Source: Leptodontidium sp. MPI-SDFR-AT-0119
Taxonomy: Eukaryota > Ascomycota > Leotiomycetes > Helotiales > Leptodontidiaceae
Direction: 5' to 3'
Assembly (NCBI GenBank): GCA_020726505.1
Contig: JAHLEZ010000026.1
Span: 186,001-250,000 of the forward strand
Length of the DNA stretch: 64,000 nucleotides
Part shown: one piece after another, positions 46,641-58,627 of the stretch
How positions within the stretch are numbered: position 1 is the first letter of the stretch
Layout: every line of letters starts with the position of its first letter
The notes under the pieces: generated by a model
Database searches by the model: none
Seen by the model: the letters and a program-made list of their open reading frames with translations, nothing else
What the model was told of the DNA's origin: nothing
Program-made: the position numbers and the translations under genes

Positions 46641-46729
46641 GCACGCACTCACTCAGCTGCTCACTTCCCCTCCATCTCAACGATTCTCGAGTCAATATAC
46701 CCGTCTCTTGACTTTTTAGAGGAATATAT

Positions 46730-48741
46730 ATGGCTGCTCCCCGGAGTTTCCCAACTGATGCAATGACCACACTCCCTCCTCCTCTGGACATCCACCGACG
46801 TTTGACAGATGCTCATTCTCAAATCGCCCAGCTTCTCTCGATTTGCGGTGCACCAGGTATCGCTTACGGCATTATTCACCATGGCCAACTGCTGTCTACC
46901 AACGCCTGCGGGTATCGCGATGTCGAGAAACAGCTCGCTCCCAACAGAGATACCAAGTTCCTCATCGGATCTATCTCAAAGACCTTCCTCTCAGCGGCCG
47001 TCGGTCTCGCCGTTCGCGACGATAGAATCAAACTCGACGCGCCCCTCTCACAATACCTACCCACCTTCAGCCCTCGCAACGGTGATCCTCAAGTCCGCGA
47101 TGCCACCATCCGGCAGGTCCTCAGCCATACAAGCGGGCTGGGCAATCCGCAGATCTTCATCAACGGCCCTCGCGATACCGCTCTGCAGGGCGAAGCCGGC
47201 TTTGTCAACTTCGCCAATCAGATTCCGACGACGAACAAGAAAGGACGCCGTTTTGGCCGCTGGACATACAGCAATCTGGGCTACGGTCTGGTTGCGCTGG
47301 CGCTGCAGAATGTTTACGGCTGTCGCTTCGCGGACCTTGTGCAGGAGCAGCTCTTGAATCCTCTACGCCTTCATCGCACAGCAGTGTTCAAAGCTGACGG
47401 GTGCGATGTACCCGCGGGTACAGGCACAGGTCAAGAGGAAGACGACCGAGGCGGCTGTAGAAGAGGAGGAGATGATGCATTTGTTGGAGATCAAGGTCAG
47501 GATATCGACAATGATGTGAATGTGAGGAACCCCCCCGACCAGAATGTGGCCTTTCCCTACGCGAAGCTCCAAGATGGGACCTACAGCAGACTGATGTGTG
47601 ACAACACAACCGATGAGTATAGAACAACCTTTCTAGCACCCATGGTAATGCGAAGCAGCGTTTCGGACGCGTTTCGGACCTCCTCCACTGGGGCGCAGTG
47701 ATGATCTCTCCCCAACCACCGCCTCCTCTCTCGATGATCACGACACTCATTCAAGATCGCGACTCATGGGACCAAGGACCACAGCAATGGTACTATCATA
47801 TGGGCTGGGCGCGGGCTCAGATGCCGACTCATCGGCTGGGTATTTTAAGCTTCAATTGCTGCTCAGCGGACTGTCCTCCTATTCTGGACTTTCAAGACAA
47901 AGACGACGGCTACGGCCAAGCAGCTCCCACTCCCACTCAGATACTTCAAACCAACGGCGTCATGAACGGCTCTACGGCTGTGATATACACCTTCCCCAAC
48001 GCGCAGACCGTGATCGTTGCTTGTGCAAATGCTGCGTCGGACGGCGATGCTGCAGATTGGACGGCCAAGATACTGGCACAAAGCCTCTTCTGTGCTCAGG
48101 CTCCAAATAGTCGTCAAGTCGACGTCGACTTCCTCGCCATGGCTGAACTCGAGGCACAAGCTCGCCGTGATCAATACCAGAAAATGTTACGTGATTGGGA
48201 AGCTGGAAGACGGACGACAGAGTCCCCAAGCAACAACGTCTGCCTTCTCGACTACGTTGGTGTATACGAAGGACTTGGGACTACCTTGGAGATTTCTATC
48301 GTATATGCCGCCGCTGGAGGACGGGCTGCAGGAAATCTCCAAGACGGCAGCGTGGTGGTTAACGGACGGGGGTGTTGTTCGTACGAGGATGACACACGAC
48401 AACAACAACAACGATCAGGGCCGGTCGAGTTGCAACTGGTGTTTAATGGCGTGTTGGAATCAGCCCAGCGATTAGAGTGGTATTGCAACGATGTGTTGAG
48501 CTTCTTCCCCCGGACCAGGGATCAGTGGCTAGGAGAGATGATGTTCAACTGGGACTTTGTGGACTCGGGGTTGTTGAAATTCACTAGGGAGTCCTCTTTC
48601 TCTGGGGATGAGGGCAAAAGCGATGATGTCTCGGGATCATCATCATCGAGTAGTTCGCTACATCTCGAAACTGGTCGTGTCGTTTCATTAACTTGGGCGT
48701 GGGATGAAGCTGAAGATGCGGGAAAGTTCACTAAAATCTAA
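46730..48741 (+). pseudogene. Serine beta-lactamase-like (PF00144) hydrolase, frameshifted
   Basis: The first frame (46730-47701) carries the serine box S81-I-S-K84 and the Y180-S-N182 motif of class C beta-lactamase/esterase-like proteins, plus L-S-H-T-S-G-L-G. The second frame (to 48741) carries the rest, with G-V-M-N-G-S-T-A-V and a C-terminal domain of about 220 residues. They join if one copy of a tandem 11-bp duplication (GCGTTTCGGAC at 47658-47668 and 47669-47679) is ignored, where the reading S-S-V-S-D-L-L-H-W-G-A-V becomes continuous. As it stands the protein stops 22 codons into the wrong frame. Fungal members are often esterases or peptidases, sometimes in secondary-metabolite clusters. 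No signal peptide. Confidence 0.82.
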
Positions 48742-49319
48742 AAGGGGCGTGAAAAGATAGAGCGCAGATTCATCACAAATATGGGTACCGACCGTTCCTG
48801 CAGTTGAGTGAGCGTCGAAGAATGACTGCCTTGAATGTTTTCCCCAAGATCTGAAAAAATAAGTGCTTTCATACATGTTGTTTGTTCTCTCTGAAATTTA
48901 ATGATCAATTATCCAAAGCGGAAACACTACCATGCTTTTTTTGGCGCGGTTCTTGTATCAAGCTACCTAGGCAGCTGGGTGGTACCTAAACGCTGTGAAA
49001 AGCATGCTCTGAACTTTACTCTTTGTTATCTGAAAACAATCCATTGATGTTGGTGTAAGTATCTCACTAATAGTACAAACTCTCATACTCACTACCTTAA
49101 GAAAATCAAGTCTTACCCCTCGTCCCTCCTATTTACCATCATCTGAAGTGCACTCTACTAGTCCTCCATTAACCTCTACAGGTCCATTTAACCTATGATA
49201 TTATCCCGCATCCGACGCGTATCTTCTACCTTCTCATTATATTCTCTCGCCGCATCCTCCCCTTGCAGCCATCTCATCCTCTCTTCCCTGTCTTCCAACC
49301 TCTCTCTAAGCTCGACAGA
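48742..49319. other. Intergenic, no feature seen
   Basis: Convergent 3' ends of the lactamase-like and Ulp1-like genes; nothing recognised. Confidence 0.5.
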
Positions 49320-52300
49320 CTATTCATAGTTCGGCTGGAGCGCTCTTCCAAACCCGCACAATACTCCTCCACGTTTTCCAATCTCGCTTAGGGAAGAGAG
49401 CGATCCGACGAGGGCAGAAATAGATTTCTTCAGGGTTTTCGCAGTCCGGGTTTTGCGATCAAGTGCTAGGGCGAAGCTGGAATACCTGGCTTCAACTTCT
49501 CCAATGCTCTGCTTTAATCTCGCAATCTCACCCTTGACATTCTCCGTCTGTAGACCTAGGGTTTCCTTTGCATCTTCCAATGCTTGGTTCAGCGAACTAT
49601 GTAATGTCTCGAGTTTTTTGAGGGCTTCGTTGCGGGATGATTGGTAGGCGGAAAACTGGCTCGTTATGTTGGATATCGTGAGCATTGTTGATGCTGTCTT
49701 GCTGCGCTTGATGAGAGATTGGGCTAATCGTAGGAAATCCGATGGCGAAGTGGAGTTGCTGGCTTTGCGTTTCGTTGTTAATGGCAGTGGCAGCGAGGAA
49801 TTGTCTTCTGTGTGAGGCGTCGGATAGGGGTGTCGGGTATGTTGGTATGCTCTCCCCCTACTGCCCAGATTTTTAGTCAACCAACGCGGGGATAAGCGGC
49901 GGATGATTTTGGGTAGTCGAGTACCCTTTGCCTGGTATGGGATCTCTCTGTCTTGGTTGTACTTCGATCTGGACGTCAATACGATGATGGCCTTGTGCCT
50001 CGGACAGTAACGGTGGCTAACCAGAGATGGAGACGAGATCTCGAGTGAATCTTTGCAACTGGAGTTGACAGATGTGACCCTGCTAGATTGTTGGTTTCCT
50101 TAGCAGAAGAAATCACCCCCTCAGATACTGACACAGGCGGCGCTTGTCCCGAAATCGACCCTTCCTTGTGTTGTACTGGCGTATGTGATGTTACTAGTGG
50201 AGTTGAAGGTTCTAGTGTAAGACACGTCACAGGAGGCGTTGCTTTTACCTGCGGACTGATCGCGGGAAAAGGTGAGTTTGACGGCGATCGTAACGCTGAT
50301 GCTGTGGCAGCCAGTGTTTGAAGGCGCGTCGGGATGAGGTTTTACTGCTGCGGTAGTTCTGCCAAATCTATCTCTAGTGAAAGGGATGCCAGAGGGCAGG
50401 TGGTGGTGCCTTCAGTGGTGAAGTCGTCTTTGTGGCCGGTGTATTAGATGGGGGTTTTGGCGTTGAATCCAGGTTCGGATTATCATTACCCATATCACCA
50501 CTTGAACTAGCGAGAGCGTCGTCAAAGTCCTTTTGAATCTTCTCGCGGAAAAGCTTTCTTACTATTGAAGTATTCCTAGCTCGATGAATGAGTTGTTGTG
50601 GGTGTTTTATAAGAACTGAAAAGGATCGGCAAGGAAAAGTTCCAAGAACAATAATAGGAAAACCCCATAATCGTAGAAATTATTCTGTTTTCGGAATTTC
50701 TCTTCTTGGAGACATTCTAGTTCCAAAGCTGTGCTCCTCATAGCAGCTTCAGCAATAAGCTTCTGCATGGTCATGAACAACAATTTGTTGATTACTTTGC
50801 CTTTCGTGTCTAAGGAGCCGAGGATCAGGATCGTTGGCTTCCTTCCACCTTGGCGCCCCAAATACGACAGAACAACAAGGACCCAATGGTTTCCGTTTTG
50901 ATTGATTGGAATGATGTAATGTTCCACTGTGAAGGTCGAAGGTTTCCTGGTAGAATGGAAATCCCGAACTGTTCCAGCCTGGATTGCCTTGACGATACTC
51001 TCATAGAAAAACGAATTGCTGATAAAGTCATTCCACTTTGATGTATAATCCTTCTAAAGAAACCACGCGAAGTAATTGATTACCTCGTTATTAATTTACT
51101 CCTGGTCATTAAGCGTCTTGATGTCTTTTAGACAAACCGCTCTTGCTAGCGATATGAGGCAGGGCGCATCCTTTTGTTTAGCATGTACTGGTGTTGATGT
51201 GGATGATATGCTGATTGCGGATGGGGTTCGTTGACTCGCAGAGGCTCTGTGATGTGTGGCGGGACATGGTGATTCTGTTGTGCGGTTGCTATGAGAAGGG
51301 CTGCTTTCGTCGACCACTGTGTTTGGTTGAGGCGATGTGAAGTCAAGTACATTGGGCGGAGATATAGGGCGTGGAAGACTTGGAGGAAATTCTGGTACGC
51401 CGAGTTCTGGTGATGCCAAGCTGTGGTTTGTTGTGTTGTTGTAAGCAACTGGTATTTTGTGTGGCGTTTCCGGTACTTCAGACGATGGACGTTTTGCTTT
51501 GGATGTGTGAGAAGTATCCCAGGCTGTAGGTGTTCCTTTGTGGGAGATTCGGCATGATAACGACGTGGAAGTTCAACTGACTTGGGTGACTGACCAAGCT
51601 GCTGCTCTCGTGGAGTATGGTGTGAAGGGGTAGAGAAAGATTCACGAACTGATTTGTATGTTGGAGGACTTGTATTAACACTTCCGGGGAGACCTGGTCC
51701 GTTCTGGTCTGCTAATTTTGTTGCTAGAGTGCATTTGTTGCTATTGTCTAGAGAAGCACCACCGTCCTCGAAGTCTGCATGTATATCATCCGCCCATGCC
51801 TCCAGCAGATATCTCCCCCTCTTGGCCATCATTGCTTTTTGCATCATTCATCTTGCGTAGCACAGTCTCAACACACCCATCAGCCCCCCTCGAGAAGTCC
51901 ATAGATGTCTGTCCATCATCTCCTACAGTCCCAGTATGCGTCCTCTCCATATGACCCTTGCTTTGCCCGAACACATCGCCCATGCCCTCATTCCCAGTAT
52001 CCCGCATTTCCGTCGCGGAATCCCTCTGAGTATCCAGTACACTCTCGCCCTTCTCCGCAGTTTTTCTCGGATTGACATCCTTGGCCTTTGGTGCCCTTGC
52101 TCCAGCATGCTTTGCCAGTCGGAAATCCCCAGGTATGTAGATGCTCAAGTCCGCAATTGTCGTCCTCGTTTTATGCACCGCTCCGAGCCTCCTTTGCTTC
52201 TGAACAGCCGCCATAGTCTTTTCGACATCATCATCATAGAACCTCGATAGCGCAAGCAGATCCGCTGTTGCAGTACGGGAGTTGACAATGTTTGGCCCAA

Positions 52301-52621
52301 CGTACAAGTATATATCGAAATCCGATAGATGCCAGTGCTCGCACAAATTTCGCAGATTGGTCTTCTTGTGCCTTTGCAGCCGGTCGCAGTCGTCGCCGAA
52401 CGCGAGTCGTCAGACTTGAAGGAGGAAGTTTCGAGAGAGACCGGGACTGGTAGGTGATTTCGATGTCGCCCGGTCTCTGAAGGAGGAGGTGAGAGATGGT
52501 TTGGTAGGTAAGGTAGTGGTGGTGATCGATGTAAATGCGGTGTTATTGTAGAGGGTATGGAGGGCGTTCCAAGAGTTCGACGGCGTGTTCCACTAATGCG
52601 TGCGCGGTGTTGCGCAATCAT
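49320..52621 (-). pseudogene. Ulp1-like (C48) SUMO-protease gene, decayed and catalytically altered
   Basis: The protease domain lies at about 51130-50605: D-I-K-T-L-N-D-Q-E-*-I-N-N-E-V-I-N-Y-F, then I-I-P-I-N-Q-N-G-N-H-W-V-L-V-V-L (His kept, 50888-50886), L-I-L-G-S-L (Asp of the triad replaced by Gly) and Q-N-N-F-Y-D-Y-G-V-F, where family members have Q-N-x-x-D-C-G; the nucleophile Cys is Tyr at 50669-50667. In-frame TAA (51098-51096) and TAG (51056-51054) break the domain. Upstream, a region beginning C-E-H-W-H-L-S-D-F-D-I-Y-L (52343) and long Pro/Ser-rich linkers run through two frameshifts (about 51820 and 51490). Downstream, a 219-codon coiled-coil frame (49979-49320) may be its C-terminus. 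Exact ends and introns are unresolved. Confidence 0.72.
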
Positions 52622-53929
52622 TCAATCAATTACTGAAAACGAGGTGCTGTTATTGTGTCTTCCTCTTCCTGCTCCTCTTCCTGCTTGTGTTATCCCTCTG
52701 CCTTCGCCTCTTCCTGTTCCCGTTCCTGTCCTCGTGCTGCTGCATTTGCGCCGCTGCTTCTTGTCGCTGTCGGCATAATGCATTATTCGAAGAGGAGGGA
52801 GCCGTGTGGAGGGGCGTGTGGATGGGGTAGAGTGTAGAATGTAGTGTGGTGGTAGTGGTATCGCGGTATGTTGTGTACTGTGTTGTTTTGGTTTGGAGTT
52901 TTGAGGAACGAGCGAAGGGCATCCGGAAAGGACGCGATATGATAAGATAAGATGCGATAAAACATTTGTCTACAGAGTATCCTCTGCTTGGCTTGCGTGA
53001 ATGAACGAACAACCCAGAGGTACCAATTAATACTAGAACTCTAGACTAAGGAACCAATGAACGGTAAAGAAGATTAAGCATGGAGAAGTGAGAACAGGCG
53101 CAAACCCAGTTCAGGGTATTAGCTTAAATAGGTGAGGAAACGAGAACAGGATTTCGGGGGCATCTGACTGAAGCGTGCGAAGATGTGTGAAGACTTGGCG
53201 GCACCGAAGCGAAGATGTGTTTAAAAAATATATGACTAAGCTTTTACACGTCTTCGTTTCGCTACTCCTAAAGTTTTTCCGATTAAATAATAGCCAGCGA
53301 AAACATGACAAAGGAATATATGTAGTGCGGATGAATATAAAAGATATAATGCAATAGACAGTGAGGAAAAGCGTAATAAGTACGTGCATACATGCAAGTT
53401 ATTAAATGTGTGGTTAAATCTGGACAACAAACAAAGGATTCCTTGAACGTTGTTAATCTGCGGGCGCGCCAGGAAAGACGAATGCCAACTGCTTCCGAAT
53501 AATGTGGATATTTCAAAACACGTAAACTTTAGTAATGGTTAGTGTGATTATTCCTATGGTCGTGGTCGTAGTTGTGGCTCCGGTCCTCACCTCCGTATCG
53601 TCGGAGCAGCGGTCACGGGTGTGCTATGCAGGGGGAGGAGGTACGGTGGATAGGTATTTCTCGCAAGTCCACGATTTGTGTAAGTAAAGCCAGTACAGGA
53701 AGACCATGCTTCAAACCCCCAATGAATGCCCCTAAAGAAACTTATATTCCTTGGTAGTAGAGCACAACTTATCTTGTCTTCGTTCCAAGACTAGTTAAAA
53801 AACCATGCCGCTTCTACTTAGGCGTGAATTACCCTCGCCTCAGCGGCATCACCTGGGCGGCTTAAGCAGCTTTAAGCCGTCCTTAAGGAGTCCACGGGCA
53901 ATACCTTTTACTAATAAAGCTAGGTATTT
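52622..53929. other. Intergenic, no supported gene
   Basis: Low-complexity CTTCCT/CTGTT stretches near 52640-52760. Short frames on both strands lack domain features. Confidence 0.5.
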
Positions 53930-54245
53930 TGTTACGACCTTAGCCTGGCGACTTACTGGTGAATGGCCTAGGAGGGAATAGCCAGTCGATTGGCAGTCGA
54001 CTGCGCTAAGCCCAATTGGGAAGACTAAGTAGCGAGCATGCGACATATTAATGTGAATAGCGCTCGACTACGCTAGGCCTCATTAGGAGGGGTTAGGAGA
54101 GCCCCCGTGTATTTATACTAGAGCTTTCTCTTACAGAGAGCTCCCCTTTCCTCCTTGTCTTCTTTTCTCGATTCTGAGCGTAGCTTTAGGCCCAAATACA
54201 AAGCTAGAGTCTACTCGCCGTATCAACCTATTGCCAGCCGTAACA
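53930..54245 (+). mobile_element. Solo LTR, family C (316 bp)
   Basis: Starts TGTTACGACCTTAGCCTGG and ends GCCAGCCGTAACA. A perfect 5-bp duplication TATTT lies at 53925-53929 and 54246-54250. Same family as 32691-32992. Confidence 0.93.
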
Positions 54246-54250
54246 TATTT

Positions 54251-54758
54251 CATAAAGCGTAAAACATTTTATAATCTTTAAAAGCCTCCTATTATTAAAT
54301 TATTAAATTATTACATGAAATTAAGAGTAATTATAATTATGTTATTCATAAATAACAACTTTAAGTTAGTAATTAATTTTATTAATAATATGTAAGGGAA
54401 TTGTGTTTAAGAGACTTATTTATATATATCCCTTTAAACTTTAAAATCTTAATATGAATGTTTTCCATTTCCGTCTTTAAGCCTAAGCTGTTACCAACTG
54501 GGTTGTAAATAAGCTATAAGTAAACGAAAGCCCTTTCGGGCTCCTCAACTACGACTTCCGCCGGCTAAAATTAGAAAAAGTAAGCCATACTTTATTTTGG
54601 GACTAATACTAAATCTTTATTTGCAAACGCTATTTTAAACGGCTTATTAATCTTCGAAAAAGTCAACTTTAATATATACAAGCAAATATACTAATCAAGA
54701 ACTCATTTAATTCTTACTTATTATAAAACCTTGTACCTAAATATATATAATACTATAT
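54251..54758. other. AT-rich RIP-like sequence
   Basis: No feature seen. Confidence 0.5.
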
Positions 54759-55151
54759 TGAAAGGAAGAGATTTGGTGTGAATGATGATTTTATTGTAGA
54801 GGGGATTTCTAGGTCTATATAACTACTCTAGCTTATCACGTGTGTATTCGCTTAAGTAGCCGAATTAAGTAAATGTAAGCTCAAACGAGCTTAAACGAGT
54901 CTTTACCGAATACAGTTGCTTCCAGTAGTTTGAGACGCAAAGCCCGGAGCTTCGTACAACCATTGTTTTAGCCTAGGAAAGCCGTGTACCAGAAGCCTTG
55001 GATTTCATAGCTGTAACCTGTGGAAGTCGGAGCTTTGTATCAGACGTATGTGGCTTGTTTTAAGCTATTTCCGGCTAATTTAAGCCTAGAATAAGCTTTA
55101 TTAGGTATGTAAGCGAGTTTAAGCGAGGTTGTTATGTTATATAATCTTATA
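54759..55151 (+). mobile_element. LTR, family A (393 bp)
   Basis: Starts TGAAAGGAAGAGATTTGG and ends ATAATCTTATA. High similarity along its length to 5800-6180. The flanks do not show a clean duplication. Confidence 0.82.
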
Positions 55152-56939
55152 CATTACGATCTGAAACTACTATTAAAAACGAGTATTCGGAAATCCTCGT
55201 CTAAATTTAATAAGAATTTAGCGACCGAATTAAGTAGCGTATTAGTTAAAGTGTCGTTAGCGTTAAGAAGAGCGCTAGACGATAATAACTAGTATTAGTA
55301 GGCTATTAAAGATAACGTAGCCATAGTCCAAGGTATACAGGTTTCTAAGGATAATTTAGTAAGAACTCAAGGCATATGTTTAAAAGAAAGTCCTAACACA
55401 ACTACTTTACTTATCTAATTATGTAACAGCCTTAATAACAAAGAGGGGTAGGTTTGATAATAATATCAACATTGAAGTTTTATCTTTAACACGATTACTA
55501 TTATTAAACGATAAGCTCGAATCGGCGGAAGAGCGACCAGTTATAAAGAGCACTATAAGACAAGGTAATAATTAAGGTCTAAATGATATTCTTCTTGATC
55601 TCGTGTATCTCGAGTTAATAGTGCCTACAATAAGCGAGCTGAGTTCCTTGAGTAGAATACACAGAATCTTTACTTACGAGATTACAAATAAACTAATTAT
55701 ATTATAATACGATGATGTGTTAGAAAAGTATAATAATCTCGGTCCCGGATATGCTCGTTCCTTTATAGAAGGTAAGTAACTAGGCTATAGTACCTTTAAT
55801 ATAAAGCACCTACTTATACTTTCCACTCGTATAATTTACGAGCATAGGAATAGTAGTAATACTATTAGTAAAACCACGTCTTATTAGACTATTAAACAAC
55901 AAAGGTTTAACTCTCCTTCCTCCACCTTTACCTCTACCTCTACCTTAGGTAATCCTATCACATTACTACTTCCTCGTAACGATAATAAGAAAGGTAGTAA
56001 TGACCTTATTAGCGATTCCGGCGAGCTAAGAGCGGACGGCATCTGCTCTAAGTAGCGGAAGGTTTTTACTTTATAAGGTCGCGAGATAATCTACTATAAT
56101 AACTTATCGTAGTTATTTAGGATACTATTAGTAGTTAACTAAGATAGTAAAAAGGATAATAAGATGCTTAGTATTTCTCTCGACCCCAGACTTACTAGCT
56201 CTTCTAAAAGTACCCTTGCCTTTAAAGTCACTTCTTTAATAAAACTTAAAGTTTACTTAATAGTTACTAATATTAACTCGGATTAGGACGTTTGTGAGAT
56301 TATTAGTAAACAGAACTTTAATAATGTTTCGTATTACTTAATGAATTAGTACCTTACATTACTACGTATGCACTTACTAAGTTATGCAAAGGAATTAGTA
56401 AATAAGTTCGAGGCGAGCATTCGAGCATAGCGCAGGGTTAATAATAGGCGAGGCAGACTAAGATCAAAGACTAAGCAGAAAGCGAGTGTAAAAGCTAAAG
56501 TATTAAGTAGCTAGTAAAGGAAGAAACCTCGAGGTCGGCCGCAAAAGCAAACGTAAAGGAGAAGCGTTATCTAGTACATCTTTAGCAACTAATTATCTGA
56601 GTCTATATAGTTTATTTAGTGATAGTCTTATAATTATTTATTATTTTTTTTCTTTGATTCGTTTCGTACATTTCAAATCCTCGTAGGCCTAAATAGCCCT
56701 AACCGCAAGCTATTCACGATTTATACTGCTGTTATAGAAACTCTCTTAGCGCCGCTTGCCGTGCTAATAAACGGTTTTATACGCGAGGCAATGCGCCGCT
56801 AGAGGAAATCGAGAATAAACCTTTGTTATGTTTTGTGAATATACTTATATAAGAAACAATACACCAACACAATAGTAGCCTCTGCTCGTTAGCTCCAACT
56901 TCGATATAGGAGAGTCGCTTACACCTGCGAGATATTATA
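55152..56939 (+). pseudogene. Unidentified RIP-degraded frame between two family A LTRs
   Basis: Ignoring TAA/TAG codons that look like former Gln or Trp, one forward frame stays coherent from about 55600 to 56600. It ends in a basic segment with K-P-R-G-R-P-Q-K (AT-hook-like) near 56528. No reverse transcriptase, integrase or gag zinc knuckle is seen, so it is not a standard LTR element interior. It may be cargo of a non-autonomous element or a host gene trapped between two insertions. I do not recognise it. Confidence 0.4.
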
Positions 56940-57193
56940 TGAAAAGAAGTGATACTTGGTATGAATGATGATTCTATTGTACGGGGGATTTCTAGGTCTA
57001 TATAACTACTCTAGCTAATTACTTTTGTATTCGCTTATATACTTTAATTAGGTGTTTACTTGCGAGCTATAAGCTGAAATAATCTCTTACCGGAAACCAA
57101 AGCTTCCGAGGCTTCAAAACACGGAAGTCGGAGCTTTATGCGAGTTACTGGGTTTGTATGCGAGCTACCAAGTAATTAAGCTATAATCTTATA
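56940..57193 (+). mobile_element. LTR, family A, internally shortened (254 bp)
   Basis: Starts TGAAAAGAAGTGATACTTGG and ends TAATCTTATA, flanked by TTATA and TTATG, one transition from a perfect duplication. The middle lacks about 120 bp present in the other copies. Confidence 0.75.
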
Positions 57194-57999
57194 TTATGCA
57201 GAAGATACCTTTGCGATTTCTAAGAAGAAGAAGATAAAGGGTGATTTTAAGTTTGCTGGTTTCGATGAGCTTGAAGAATCTTGTGGATAATGCAGTCATA
57301 AAACACCTACGCAGAAACTTTAGGACGAATTCTAACGTCGCGCGTACTTTATAGTTAACCTAAAGTTTCGACTACGCGAACATCTAGTAAAATATAAAAA
57401 TAATAGTAAATTCCACCGCAACACAACTGCTTAAACCTACTAAGATCTTCATACAAATCTTGCGATATATCGCCGCGAACACTAAACTACTACCATTAAG
57501 CGACCGTGTCGGAGACCGTGCCGCACATCGCCTTATACTATCAGTATCGAAGTCTTTTCGTTCAATTTACCTTAATTACCCATATTCAGTTTAGAGAACG
57601 ACTCATCCGGAGTTCCACCTCGTCTCGTCTCCTACAGCGCCAGTCTTTCGCAGTACCGTGGTAAAACTCTAGCTCAGGCAGTCGAAGATGCGATAGCCAC
57701 TAAAAAGTTAACATCTTAGAGCTCCTTAATTATAGGGATTCACGCGCTGGCACATATAAACCCTTTGCGCGGCCTCCGAGTCTACAAGAGAGCCAGAGCG
57801 TGCCGATATCGGGATCTTTTGTATTTCTTAATACAGCGCCCTCTCGTTCTCTCATTATACCTACTATCCCGGTTTCTATCATTAGACTAGACAATAACAA
57901 TCTACCTACAGGTCAAGCTACGACACGCCGAAAAGTAAGCCCTCCCATCTCCGTTCACACCTAACTATTTAGGTCAGAAGACGCCTCCCCTTTACCCGA
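57194..57999. other. AT-rich degraded sequence
   Basis: Short partly readable stretches, none assignable. Confidence 0.45.
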
Positions 58000-58627
58000 T
58001 CCGCTTCGAATACAGCAAAAACAAAGCCAAGTATAAGATACAAGATATGCGGTTACCGGAAGCCAATCTCGAGCGTCTACATCTCCCAGGAGGACTAGCC
58101 AGTTAGGACGAAGTAGTAGTACAGCAATTCCATATCAGCATACGTCAGGGCCTCTAGCAGTTGCATCGGTGTAAGTTGTTAGATAGTCTTCTCTAGCGTC
58201 TCTATCCGGTCAGACATAGTCTGCATGTTCTGCTCGCTTGGGACCCCCCAGAAAAGTCGCTGGGCATCTGATTGCTCTCGAGGTTTGTACATGCCAGCTC
58301 GGCCTTCAAGCTATAATTCGATGAAACGAAGCGCAGATCGCGTCGGTCCCTTCCTCTACCTTGTGCTGGGGCGGTTTCCGGGTCGAGTGTGTGGTTAGCA
58401 GAGCCGCTGGCGAATGCCAACCACTCTTCTCCCTCGCCTGAGCCCGATCCTAGCTCTTCTCTTGGTCTACGTGGGAGAAACTTGCACTCGATCTCCCTGC
58501 GCATGCAACTAGTACGGACCGGTTTGCTTTCGTCTCATTTGATTTTGCGCTGCTTGCATGGCTGGCATCCAAGACGCGATTTCCGATGCGTTCGCAGGCC
58601 CCGTTTGGCTTGACCGGGAAACACCAT
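58000..58627 (-). pseudogene. Zn(II)2Cys6 transcription factor (UPC2-like layout), zinc cluster destroyed
   Basis: From an ATG at 58627 the frame reads G-C-Q-P-C-K-Q-R-K-I-K, then TGA where the third zinc-binding Cys belongs. D-E-S-K-P-V-R-T-S-C follows, with Arg where the fourth Cys belongs, then R-R-E-I-E-C-K-F. Four of six ligands remain. About 100 open codons follow to 58202. Beyond that, L-T-Y-A-D-M-E-L-L-Y-Y-Y resembles the D-L-E-L-L-H-H stretch that opens the regulatory domain of UPC2-type factors. The rest fades into AT-rich sequence. TGC/TGT-to-TGA is a transversion and TGT-to-CGT a T-to-C change, so the cluster was lost by ordinary drift rather than RIP alone. Confidence 0.72.

Larger units (their letters stand above)
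44442..46729. other. 2.3-kb low-complexity intergenic region between divergent genes
   Basis: Pyrimidine-rich stretches (44690-44850, 45360-45460), GATGTG-type minisatellite (about 45080-45230) and a tandem 130-bp repeat (46330-46640). No well-supported gene. Confidence 0.6.
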
